From contig CALFBF010000082.1 in NCBI GenBank assembly GCA_937949965.1, positions 1 through 49,225 on the forward strand: a stretch of 49,225 bases of DNA, in the 5' to 3' direction. Shown one piece after another: positions 31,538 through 39,914 of this stretch (position 1 is its first letter; each line of letters starts with the position of its first letter). A program made the position numbers and the translations under genes. This stretch comes from an uncultured Roseibacillus sp. (GTDB lineage: Bacteria; Verrucomicrobiota; Verrucomicrobiia; Verrucomicrobiales; Akkermansiaceae). A model generated the notes under the pieces. That model was not told the origin of the DNA. It was given only the letters and a program-made list of their open reading frames with translations, and did no database searches.

Positions 31538-33376
31538 ATGCGTCATCTCCACAGTATTTTGATTTCATTGGGTTCTGCTTTGATGAGTGCAGTAGCAGCG
31601 CCGAATATTCTTTGGATTATTACCGACGACCAGCGAGCGGACTCGGTGGCCGCCTATAACCGAGCGATGACGGGGCAGGACGAGAGCGCTTTGGGTTATG
31701 TGGAATCTCCCTTTGCCGATCAGTTAGCGGCAGAAGGGGTTCTTTTTACACATGCGAACTCGAACTCACCGGCCTGCGGTCCTTCCCGCGGTTCCATGTT
31801 TTCGGGCCGTTACCCTTTCCGCAATGGGCATTACGCTTTTGAGGTCACTCACCAAAGCCCCGACTTTGTGAGACCGATGATTCAGAGAACCCTGCAGACT
31901 AAGGGATATACCACGGCGAGCTTTGGTAAGTCGGACCACTATATTTATCGTTGGGGGCCGGGGCAGGGGTTTCATCTCGTGGGAGACTTTGATCACCGAG
32001 TGCACTTCAAGAGCGATTTGCAAAAGAATGGTTGGGGGGACCTCTTTGTCGCTCCTAAGTATGGGAAGAAGGCGGATGGCACTTCGGGTATCGTTGGGCA
32101 GCAAGAGACGGTCGTTTTTCCAGACGGACGTCAGGAAAGTTACTTTATTAAGAAAACGGGAGAAACCGTTTCAGAGAAAGACAAGAAGCGACGCGCGCAC
32201 TTTGACCAAAAGTTTGATCTTCTCCGTGCTCATTCGCGTTCGAATGCTGACCTCATCATCGGAGGACGTAACCCTAAGCCCGCAGGTGAGACGGTGGATG
32301 CTTACATCGTGAAGGAGATGACGAATTATCTCTCTTCTGCTAACAAAAAATTTCAGACTTTAGCTGGAGAATCCAGCAAGGGTCCGAGTAGTAAGCAGCC
32401 TTTGTTTGTTCAGCTGGGCTTCCACCTTCCACACACTCCCGTCCTGCCGCCACAGTCGTTTCGTGCTCGCTTCCATGAGAAAGATTACACCCTTCCGGCC
32501 TTTGATGAGGCGGAGCTGGAGCGTTTTCCTCCTCAATTGCAGCATCTCTACCGGGCGATGAAGATTGCCGAACTCAGTGAGGAGGAGAAGCAGACCGCGA
32601 TCCGGGATTATTATGCTTTTTGTGCCTATGGGGATTCTTTGTTAGGTGAGTCGGTTCAAGCCTTTAAGGACTACTGCGAGCGCCACCAGCAAGAGTATCT
32701 CATCGTCTACACCATCGGCGATCACGGCTGGCATCTTGGCGAACAGGGAATCATGGCTAAGTTTGGGCCATGGAAGCAATCGGTTGCTAATGCTGCTATT
32801 CTTGTTTCTTCCGATAAGGAAAAGGTGCCCCCCGGAAAGGTGGTTTCTGAAATGGTAGAGTTCGTCGACTTTGCTCCCACCTTTTTACAAGCCGCTGGAG
32901 CTAATCTGGAGGTTGAGAAATACGATTACCTCGATGGTTACAGCCTTTTTGATGTGTTAGAAGGCAAGCAAGAAAGCCGAGACTACGTATTAGGGGAGTG
33001 CAGCTTGGTCTGCGGACATCGGGCCTACCTTCATAGTGAACGTTTTCGATTCTCGATGCGGACGCGGCAGGGAGGGGCATTGAAGCCGGCGAATGTGGGG
33101 AAAAAGTTGACTTGGGCAGTAGATGTTCCCTTGGAGGAAGTCGATCCGGCTCTCTTCGATCTCGAAAGTGATCCCCTAGAGCAAAAGAATGTAGCCCTTG
33201 ACCCAAAGTATCGAGAACTCAGCGAATTTTTACGAGCAAAGTTAGCGCGTATCGTCTTGGGTGATCGTCGAGTCGAGTGTGATTGGGCCCAGGCCAACTC
33301 TTATCATGTGAGCGAATTTGCACTCGGTGCTGACGATAAAAAATTGCGGATTCCTGAGGGGGTTCTCCCACGCTAA
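31538..33376 (+). CDS. Secreted sulfatase
   Basis: Encodes 612 residues. Signal peptide MRHLHSILISLGSALMSAVA, then the metal site PNILWIITDDQRADSV and the formylglycine motif SPACGPSRGSMFSGRYP (Cys80). [20 protein letters not shown] is the distal metal and substrate region. It is longer than average because of an insertion of about 90 residues (around residues 165-255) with many Lys and Asp. It starts 78 bp after the VWA-protein gene and stands 47 bp upstream of a sulfatase pseudogene. The substrate is unknown; the match to sulfatase is certain. Confidence 0.92.
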   Translation: MRHLHSILISLGSALMSAVAAPNILWIITDDQRADSVAAYNRAMTGQDESALGYVESPFADQLAAEGVLFTHANSNSPACGPSRGSMFSGRYPFRNGHYAFEVTHQSPDFVRPMIQRTLQTKGYTTASFGKSDHYIYRWGPGQGFHLVGDFDHRVHFKSDLQKNGWGDLFVAPKYGKKADGTSGIVGQQETVVFPDGRQESYFIKKTGETVSEKDKKRRAHFDQKFDLLRAHSRSNADLIIGGRNPKPAGETVDAYIVKEMTNYLSSANKKFQTLAGESSKGPSSKQPLFVQLGFHLPHTPVLPPQSFRARFHEKDYTLPAFDEAELERFPPQLQHLYRAMKIAELSEEEKQTAIRDYYAFCAYGDSLLGESVQAFKDYCERHQQEYLIVYTIGDHGWHLGEQGIMAKFGPWKQSVANAAILVSSDKEKVPPGKVVSEMVEFVDFAPTFLQAAGANLEVEKYDYLDGYSLFDVLEGKQESRDYVLGECSLVCGHRAYLHSERFRFSMRTRQGGALKPANVGKKLTWAVDVPLEEVDPALFDLESDPLEQKNVALDPKYRELSEFLRAKLARIVLGDRRVECDWAQANSYHVSEFALGADDKKLRIPEGVLPR

Positions 33377-33423
33377 TCGAGATATTCGCAAAATAATAGG
33401 TGACCGGAGAACGTAATTCGGAA

Positions 33424-33802
33424 GTGCTGAAATTTTTTTCAGCCTTATTCGTTACCCAAGTTCTTCTCTCCGCATTAGTTTTCGCGGGCAAGTCCCCAAT
33501 GTGCTCCTGCGCTACGTCGACGATTTTCGATATGGGGATTTAGATTATTACTATGAGTATAGTAAATTTCCCACGCCAGCTCTGGATGCCTTAGCGTGCG
33601 ATGGCATGCTTTTTACTGACGAGCACTCGTCTTCGGGCAGGATCTAGTCCAACGGTTTGATGATGTGGGAGAGCGTCCAGAGCTGATGGCTGAGCTCCAA
33701 AAGCTGTTGCAGAGACCGCATACGGGCGGAAAGGAACTTTCTCTTCCCGTTTGGAGAATGAATGAGCTCGCAGAAGCCTCCACACCTCCTCTGAGGGGGT
33801 AA
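33424..33802 (+). pseudogene. Sulfatase remnant with frameshift and large internal deletion
   Basis: Three pieces of a sulfatase are visible in order. A signal peptide starts at GTG 33424 ([20 protein letters not shown]). After a one-base loss in the CCCC run at 33494-33497 the frame shifts and reads [20 protein letters not shown], then [20 protein letters not shown], the classic sulfatase N-terminus, ending at TAG 33645-33647 just before the place where the Cys-x-Pro-Ser-Arg motif should be. From 33650 a third frame reads RFDDVGERPELMAELQKLLQ to TAA 33800-33802, like the sulfatase C-terminus. About 400 residues in between, including the formylglycine site, are missing. This fills most of the 460-bp gap between the sulfatase and CNNM genes. 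Confidence 0.75.
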
Positions 33803-33893
33803 TCTTGTTTGATTTCGTAGAAAATTAGCCCTGCGCTTGCAGAGTTTCTTGAGTTTACCGATTGTTAAGGTTTTTCTAGGGCTCTACTTATTC

Positions 33894-34928
33894 ATGCATG
33901 ACCTCCTTACCTGGGTGCTGATCGCACTCTGTCTTTCTCAGTCCGCCATGTTTTCAGGGCTGAATTTGGCGCTCTTTTCGCTTTCCAAGCTCCAGCTGGA
34001 AACTGAGGTCAAGCAGGGAACCCCAGGCGCAGTTGAGGTGGCTCGTCTTCGTGGTGATGCCAATCTACTTCTCTGCACCATTTTGTGGGGTAACGTCTCG
34101 GTCAATGTCTTGCTCACGATTTTAGCAGACTCGGTCTCTACAGGGGTGCTGGCCTTCTTGTTTTCCACAGTGGGAATCACGATTGTGGGGGAGATTATGC
34201 CTCAAGCTTACTTCTCGCGGCATGCTCTCAAGATGGGAGCTCGTCTCTCGCCCCTGATTCGGATGTATCGCGGCCTGCTTTTTCCGGTCGCCAAGCCAAG
34301 TGCGATTTTACTCGATCGTTGGATTGGCCCTGAAGGAACCCGTTTTTTTAAGGAAGACGAGTTTGAGGTGATGCTCGATCAACACATTCGCGAACCTTCG
34401 TCAGACATCTCTTATGCCGAGGGCAGGGGAGCTCTCAATTTCTTACGCTTAGATGATCTACGGGTTTCGGGCGAAGGTTCTCCCCTTGATCCTGATACGA
34501 TCATCGCGCTGCCTCAGAAGGATGGCCGTGCTTTTATGCCCGAGTCTGGAAGCATCGAAGAGGAGGAGATCTCGCGTGTGATCACCAAGACTTCACATAC
34601 TTGGGTTATTTTCACCGATGAAAAAGATTATCCGCTGCAGTCCCTGAATGTGGATGATTACTTACGCGGTCGCTATTCTGGTAAGATGAATGCTCCCCTC
34701 CTAGAGTATTGCCAAAAACCCATCGTTACTACGGACTCAGATCTAACGCTTGATCGAGTATTACCACAGTTGGACGTTGAGTCAGAGCACCACGGTGATC
34801 GCGCCTTGGACCGGGAAGTCGTTCTTTATTGGGGAGAGAAGCGAAAGCGGATTATCACCGGAGCAGACCTATTAGGACGACTTTTGCATGGGATTGTGAC
34901 TCGTCGGACCGCGGAGACTGCGAGTTAA
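33894..34928 (+). CDS. CNNM/DUF21-type membrane protein
   Basis: Encodes 344 residues from the ATG at 33894. A TTG at 33837 would add 19 hydrophobic residues and cannot be excluded. The N-terminal DUF21 (CNNM transmembrane) domain has three or four membrane segments, with SAMFSGLNLALFSLSKLQLE and FSTVGITIVGEIMPQAYFSR, including the conserved Gly-Glu-Ile-Met-Pro helix break. The rest resembles a divergent CBS-pair region (residues from about 225 on), without the usual C-terminal transporter-associated domain. CNNM/CorC proteins export or regulate magnesium and similar ions. No obvious partner nearby. Confidence 0.82.
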   Translation: MHDLLTWVLIALCLSQSAMFSGLNLALFSLSKLQLETEVKQGTPGAVEVARLRGDANLLLCTILWGNVSVNVLLTILADSVSTGVLAFLFSTVGITIVGEIMPQAYFSRHALKMGARLSPLIRMYRGLLFPVAKPSAILLDRWIGPEGTRFFKEDEFEVMLDQHIREPSSDISYAEGRGALNFLRLDDLRVSGEGSPLDPDTIIALPQKDGRAFMPESGSIEEEEISRVITKTSHTWVIFTDEKDYPLQSLNVDDYLRGRYSGKMNAPLLEYCQKPIVTTDSDLTLDRVLPQLDVESEHHGDRALDREVVLYWGEKRKRIITGADLLGRLLHGIVTRRTAETAS

Positions 34929-35084
34929 CTTACTAGTTGAGCGCCGCGCCTACTTCCCAGTTTTGAATGTGTTGCGTGTGGACTCAAAGTGAGCAGAAAT
35001 ACGAGAAAAAATCTCTGGAAAGTCTACAAAACTGTCGTAATTTCCGTTTAAGATAATAATAATACGTAATTTTAGACGTGAAAA

Positions 35085-35444
35085 ATGGATCGTCCTTTTT
35101 GCAAAATGAATGATGTAGAGAAATCTCCTCACAAAGTGGGAGTCGTACCAGATCGATCCGCCTATGGTGAGAAATTCTCGGGTTGGACGTTTTTAACCAA
35201 TCATACTCATGTGATTGTCTGCTTGACTCGTGATTCTGCGGTAACGGTCCGTAGCCTCGCTCTCCAGATCGGTATTACAGAGCGTTCGGTTCAGCGTATT
35301 CTTGCGGAACTCGAAGAAGGAGGAGTGATCAAAAGAACCAAAAAAGGGCGTTGTAATCTCTATGAAATTAATTCGGATTTTGAGCTCCGTCATCCGCTTG
35401 AGGCTCACCACACCATCGGCGATTTAATGCGCACTCTTGCCTAA
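35085..35444 (+). CDS. Winged-helix DNA-binding regulator
   Basis: Encodes 119 residues. A MarR-like winged helix runs from about residue 35 to 100: WTFLTNHTHVIVCLTRDSAV, then VRSLALQIGITERSVQRILA (helix-turn-helix) and ELEEGGVIKRTKKGRCNLYE (wing). No effector domain is visible, so it is a minimal DNA-binding protein of the type that regulates a nearby gene or itself. It stands 100 bp upstream of a sulfatase gene on the same strand and could control it. An alternative start is ATG 35106. The leader (34929-35084) is A/T-rich, with TAATAATAAT at about 35052 that could be part of a promoter. Confidence 0.75.
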   Translation: MDRPFCKMNDVEKSPHKVGVVPDRSAYGEKFSGWTFLTNHTHVIVCLTRDSAVTVRSLALQIGITERSVQRILAELEEGGVIKRTKKGRCNLYEINSDFELRHPLEAHHTIGDLMRTLA

Positions 35445-35544
35445 TTGGCTCTTGAGATTGCGGGAGATGCCCTTGAAGAGAACATACTGGAAGAAAGTGA
35501 AAGCGTTTTGCGAGAATTGAGGCTAACTGTCAGTAGTAAAAACC

Positions 35545-36951
35545 ATGAAACGTCCCTTGCTTGCTTGGTGCTCTCTTGTTCTTTCCATTTGGGCGGAGAA
35601 GCCAAATGTTCTCTTAATTTGTGTTGATGACTTGAGGCCCGAGTTGGCTTGTTATGGGCAGGAGTATATTAAGTCTCCTCATATTGATGCCTTAGCAGAG
35701 CGAGGAGTGCTATTTGAGCATCACTTTGTGCAAGCACCTACTTGTGGTGCCTCTCGTTACGCTCTTCTAACAGGGCAATATGGACTTACTGGTAATCAGG
35801 CTTTGTTCAAGCGTGCGCAGAAGATGGTGGAGGGAGAAAAAGTAGCTCCGGTCTTTCCTGAATGGTTTCGCGAAGCAGGTTATACTACAGTAGCCGTAGG
35901 CAAGGTATCTCATCATCCAGGAGGTCTAGGTGGTGAGGATTGGGTTGATGAGTCCGCTGTGGAGATGCCTGGTGCTTGGGATCGCAATCTTCTCCCCGCA
36001 GGGCCATGGCAGCACCCTCGTGGGTGGATGCATGGACTTGCCAATGGGGAGATGCGAGTGAAACTTAATACGCGCTTAGATGTCTACCAAGCCCTTGAAG
36101 GTGATGATTCGATTTATCCTGATGGAGTTGTGATTCCAACTGCAGTGGAAGAGTTAGAGACTTTAGCGGCAGCAGAAGAGCCCTTCTTCTTGGCGGTAGG
36201 GATTTTGCGCCCCCACTTACCCTTTGGTGCTCCCAAGAAGTATCTTGACCTGTATGAGGGCGTTGACTTACCCGCTATTCCTCATCCTGAGAAGCCTACT
36301 GGAAAGACTACATGGCATCGTTCAGGTGAGTTTCGTCGTTACAATCTCTGGGATAAAGATCCAAACACTGATCGTGAATTTGCAGATGAGGTGCGCCGTC
36401 ACTATGCTGCTTGTGTGAGCTATGCGGATGCTATGGTGGGGAAGATTCTTGCTGCTTTAGAAAAATCGGGCGAGAAGGATAATACCATCATCGTTCTCTG
36501 GGGAGATCATGGTTGGCATCTTGGAGAGCATGCCGTTTGGGGGAAGCATACTCTTTTTGAGGAGTCCCTTCACTCACCGTTGATTATCGTTGATCCAGAG
36601 TCGGCGGTGGGTAAACAACGAGTGGCGGCTGTGGTCCAGACTGTCGATATCTTCCCCACGCTAGTAGAGTTGGCAGGCCTTTCTGGAGAGGGTAAATGGC
36701 ATGGGAGCTCCTTAGTGCCATTTCTCAAAGACAGCGCGACCCAGGATACGGGACACCGCTACGCATACAGTTATCATGGTGGGAGTACTACCATCCGGAG
36801 TGCCGATCATCGCCTTGTGAAGCATCGTGATGGTTCTTTCGAACTCTACGACCGAAAGAGCGACGAAAGTGAGACCAAAAATATCGCAGTGGAAAATCCC
36901 GAAATTGTCGCGGCTCTCTTGAAGGCTATGGCTGAACTCAAAAAGCTTTAA
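35545..36951 (+). CDS. Secreted sulfatase, iduronate-2-sulfatase-like, with a CxAxR motif
   Basis: Encodes 468 residues. Short signal peptide ([17 protein letters not shown]), metal site [19 protein letters not shown], and modification motif [16 protein letters not shown] (Cys67). The motif has Ala in place of the common Pro (Cys-Gly-Ala-Ser-Arg), which the formylglycine-generating pathway also accepts. [20 protein letters not shown] and [20 protein letters not shown] match iduronate-2-sulfatase-like enzymes, as does the sulfatase at 12274-13896. It follows the winged-helix regulator at 35085. Call certain, substrate unknown. Confidence 0.92.
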   Translation: MKRPLLAWCSLVLSIWAEKPNVLLICVDDLRPELACYGQEYIKSPHIDALAERGVLFEHHFVQAPTCGASRYALLTGQYGLTGNQALFKRAQKMVEGEKVAPVFPEWFREAGYTTVAVGKVSHHPGGLGGEDWVDESAVEMPGAWDRNLLPAGPWQHPRGWMHGLANGEMRVKLNTRLDVYQALEGDDSIYPDGVVIPTAVEELETLAAAEEPFFLAVGILRPHLPFGAPKKYLDLYEGVDLPAIPHPEKPTGKTTWHRSGEFRRYNLWDKDPNTDREFADEVRRHYAACVSYADAMVGKILAALEKSGEKDNTIIVLWGDHGWHLGEHAVWGKHTLFEESLHSPLIIVDPESAVGKQRVAAVVQTVDIFPTLVELAGLSGEGKWHGSSLVPFLKDSATQDTGHRYAYSYHGGSTTIRSADHRLVKHRDGSFELYDRKSDESETKNIAVENPEIVAALLKAMAELKKL

Positions 36952-37021
36952 TCAAAAAAGGGGAAATTACTTTCCAAGCAATTTTCTGGTATCAGCCAGT
37001 GGTTTCGGCTTCGGTCTCGGC

Positions 37022-37801
37022 ATGAGCCGACCCGATGGACGCCAAGCTGATCAGATGCGTGAATTGACCTTCACTCCCAACGTCGCCCCCCATGCCTCTG
37101 GGTCGGTGCTCGTTTCCTTTGGAAATACCCGCGTGATCTGCGCTGCTACTATCGAGGAATCGGTGCCAGGTTGGATGCGTTATCAAAAGGTGGAGGGGGG
37201 TTGGATGACGGCTGAGTATTCGATGTTACCTTACTCTACTCATGATCGGAAACGTCGCGATATTTCGAGCGGGCGTCTTGATGGACGTTCTTCTGAGATT
37301 CAACGCTTAATCGGTCGTTCTCTGCGCGCAGTCGTTGACCTCAAGAAGTTAGGAGCGCGCACCATTTGGTTGGACTGTGATGTCTTGCAAGCTGATGGCG
37401 GAACCAGAACTGCATCCATCACTGGAGGATGTGTAGCGGTTTCGATTGCTCTCAACAAATTGATGGCGGAGGGGAAGCTCAACGATTTCCCGATGAAGAG
37501 TCTAATCTCAGCAATTTCTTGTGGAGTCTATCAGGATGAGGTTGTCCTAGATTTGAATTATCTCGAAGATAAGGCAGCCACAGTAGATTCCAATCTAGTG
37601 ATGACCGAAGGGCTTTCTTTTGTCGAAATGCAAATGTCAGGTGAGGAGGCAACTTTCACCGATGAACAAATGGCGCAGATGGTAACTTTAGGTAAAAAGG
37701 GTTGTTCTGAGATCGTGGCTAAACAGCGTGAAGCGATTTTGGCAGCAGATAAGGTCGGCCCAGTAGACTTGGCCAGCTTAGCCGCAGCCTTCGGTCGTTA
37801 A
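37022..37801 (+). CDS. rph: Ribonuclease PH
   Basis: Encodes 259 residues of RNase PH, a phosphorolytic 3'-5' exoribonuclease that trims tRNA precursors. It starts MSRPDGRQADQMRELTF, with GSVLVSFGNTRVICAAT, and contains DVLQADGGTRTASITGG, the phosphate-binding signature. Length is slightly above the family norm. Its TAA (37799-37801) interlocks with the stop codon of the convergent argH gene (TTAA shared, 4-bp overlap), leaving no room for a terminator between them. Confidence 0.95.
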   Translation: MSRPDGRQADQMRELTFTPNVAPHASGSVLVSFGNTRVICAATIEESVPGWMRYQKVEGGWMTAEYSMLPYSTHDRKRRDISSGRLDGRSSEIQRLIGRSLRAVVDLKKLGARTIWLDCDVLQADGGTRTASITGGCVAVSIALNKLMAEGKLNDFPMKSLISAISCGVYQDEVVLDLNYLEDKAATVDSNLVMTEGLSFVEMQMSGEEATFTDEQMAQMVTLGKKGCSEIVAKQREAILAADKVGPVDLASLAAAFGR

Positions 37802-39156
37802 TCGCCCAGCTCGGCACGCCAACGCGCAACCTCTCGCTCCACATTAACGGGTGAGGGGGCGCCGGGATTAGTCCTTACGCGCAGTGCCTTTGCGAGGTTA
37901 AAGACTTCGTTAGCTTCGGGCTTAAAAGCGGGATCGACGGCAGGGAGGTCAAGCTTATCCAATGGCGTTTGGCTCGCTAGGGATTCGGCAACAGCTTTGC
38001 CAACGAGTTCGTGTGCTTGGCGGAAGGGGACTCCTTCGCGGACTAGCCAGTCTGCTAGATCGGTCGCAAGTAACATCGGATCACTTGCCGCCGCTTCACA
38101 ATGATCGGTGTGAACGGTCATTGCGGTAATCATTTCGCTGTTGACCCGGAGGGTGAGGAGGATGGTGTCGACGGAGTCGAAGAGTGGTTCTTTATCTTCC
38201 TGTAAATCGCGATTGTAGGTGAGAGGAAGACCCTTCACGGCGGTAAGAAGAGCGATTAAATTTCCGAAAAGGCGACCCGTCTTGCCTCGCGTGATTTCAG
38301 ATACGTCAGGATTTTTCTTCTGGGGCATGAGGGATGAACCCGTGGTATGAGCATCCGAGAGCGTCACAAAGTGGAACTCGGCCGAAGACCAGAGAATGAG
38401 ATCCTCCGAGAGACGTGAGAGATGAGCTCCGATGAGTGAGAGGTTGAAGAGGAGTTCTGCAAGGTAATCTCGGTCTGAAATAGCGTCCATAGAGTTGGTC
38501 GTCACTCCGTCGAAACCAAGTTCTTGCGCTATTACTTCTCGATCGAGATTAATGGTCGAACCAGCCAATGCACCTGAGCCGAGAGGGCAGACATTGAGGC
38601 GCTGTCGGGTATCAGCAAGACGGCTGAGGTCTCGTGAGAACATCTCGACATAGGCGAGAAGGTGATGTCCGACGGTAACGGGCTGTCCGCGTTGCAGATG
38701 GGTGTAGCCCGGGATGGGTGCCGCAGGATGCTTTTCTGCCTGGTCGAGAAGGGCTTTCTGTAGCTCCTTAAGACACAGGGTGATGTTATCAATTTCTTCC
38801 CGGCAGTAGAGGCGAGTGTCGGTTGCCACTTGATCATTGCGGGAGCGAGCAGTGTGGAGCTTGGCTCCGGTGGGACCGATGTCTGCGGTGAGCGCGGACT
38901 CGATATTGAGGTGGACGTCTTCTAAGGTGGTGGAGAATTCGAATTCGCCCGCTTCGATTCGTTTTTCAATCGCTTTCAGACCGTTCTCAATCGCGGAAAA
39001 CTCATCTGGAGTGAGAATACCTGCCGCTACTTGTGCGCGAGCATGAGCAATAGAGCCACGGATATCGTGACGATAGAGTCGCCAGTCAAAGGAAATAGAT
39101 TCTCCAAATTGCTGTACGAGATCGGCGGTTTGTTGGGCGAAGCGGCCTGTCCACAT
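37798..39156 (-). CDS. argH: Argininosuccinate lyase
   Basis: Encodes 452 residues of ArgH, which splits argininosuccinate into arginine and fumarate, the last step of arginine synthesis. It begins MWTGRFAQQTADLVQQFGES when started at ATG 39156 (a TTG at 39183 would add nine residues). HTARSRNDQVATDTRLYCRE and the fumarase-superfamily signature GSSLMPQKKNPD are present. It overlaps rph by four bases at the 3' ends. No other arginine gene is nearby. Confidence 0.95.
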   Translation of the reverse strand: MWTGRFAQQTADLVQQFGESISFDWRLYRHDIRGSIAHARAQVAAGILTPDEFSAIENGLKAIEKRIEAGEFEFSTTLEDVHLNIESALTADIGPTGAKLHTARSRNDQVATDTRLYCREEIDNITLCLKELQKALLDQAEKHPAAPIPGYTHLQRGQPVTVGHHLLAYVEMFSRDLSRLADTRQRLNVCPLGSGALAGSTINLDREVIAQELGFDGVTTNSMDAISDRDYLAELLFNLSLIGAHLSRLSEDLILWSSAEFHFVTLSDAHTTGSSLMPQKKNPDVSEITRGKTGRLFGNLIALLTAVKGLPLTYNRDLQEDKEPLFDSVDTILLTLRVNSEMITAMTVHTDHCEAAASDPMLLATDLADWLVREGVPFRQAHELVGKAVAESLASQTPLDKLDLPAVDPAFKPEANEVFNLAKALRVRTNPGAPSPVNVEREVARWRAELGD

Positions 39157-39227
39157 GCCGAGAGGGTGAATGCCAAGAGACAAAGGTCCAACCTCTAACG
39201 TAAAAAATCTGTCAAAAAAAGGATCGT

Positions 39228-39671
39228 CTACCCAAAGGAGTAGGCAGGATCAAGGCAACGCGCTTGCTCGCTTTTTGTCCAAGCCGTAATCGTCATTCCG
39301 TAGAACAACTTCACCTCACGGGCGAGATGAGTGTAGTGAGAAAAGCCCAGTAGAGAGACGATCTGGTCTGCTCCATAGCCCATCCGAAGGTAGCGTTGCG
39401 CAAGGATGATGCGGTGGCGACGGAAGTATTCCTTGGGGCCTGAGCCTGTCGCTTTTTTAATGGCGTTTTCCAGTTCTTGGACTTGGGCATCAATAGCAGA
39501 GGCCACTGCTGCCACCTTAAACTGGTTTTGCTCGGCTAGAGTCATGATGTCTTGACCATCTTCAGTCATCAAACGATGCCCTTCGCGGCTGAGTTTGAGA
39601 GCTGCCTTTCGTTGTCCCTTTTTTTGCATTGTGCATATAGACTGCGCAATGGTTTGGACCTTGTCCATCAT
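39228..39671 (-). CDS. Small AraC-type DNA-binding protein
   Basis: Encodes 147 residues. Residues 1-75 are an alpha-helical region of unknown family, rich in Lys/Gln (TMQKKGQRKAALKLSREGHR). The C-terminal 65 form the AraC/XylS helix-turn-helix half (EYFRRHRIILAQRYLRMGYG, then LLGFSHYTHLAREVKLFYGM), with the second HTH clearly visible. It lacks the sugar-binding domain of classic AraC proteins. It is divergent from the PhcB-like operon (243-bp A/T-rich gap), so it may be its regulator or its output. That link is only positional. Confidence 0.75.
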   Translation of the reverse strand: MMDKVQTIAQSICTMQKKGQRKAALKLSREGHRLMTEDGQDIMTLAEQNQFKVAAVASAIDAQVQELENAIKKATGSGPKEYFRRHRIILAQRYLRMGYGADQIVSLLGFSHYTHLAREVKLFYGMTITAWTKSEQARCLDPAYSFG

Positions 39672-39697
39672 AATATTACGCTTTTTCTAATTGTCCG

Positions 39698-39711
39698 GAT
39701 TCTCAAGAATC
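39698..39711. promoter_or_regulatory. Inverted repeat between the AraC-type gene and the quorum-sensing-like operon
   Basis: GATTCT-CA-AGAATC, a 6-bp perfect inverted repeat, 27 bp upstream of the AraC-type gene in the divergent promoter region. It could be an operator; nothing else supports it. The rest of 39672-39914 is A/T-rich with no gene. Confidence 0.3.
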
Positions 39712-39914
39712 TTCCCGTTTTTTAGAAGAAGGGCTTCAATCTTCCGAAGATAGTAAAAAATTTTGAACTTTCTGTGTCTTTAGATTTCGAAGCGTATTGA
39801 GATGATAATTCAAAAAGATGAGAAAATTTGAGTTTTAAGATAGAATTCAAGATCAGGATCTTTGCGAATTTTTTATCAAGAAGTTAGCGAATTAACATAA
39901 GAAAAAATAAAACA

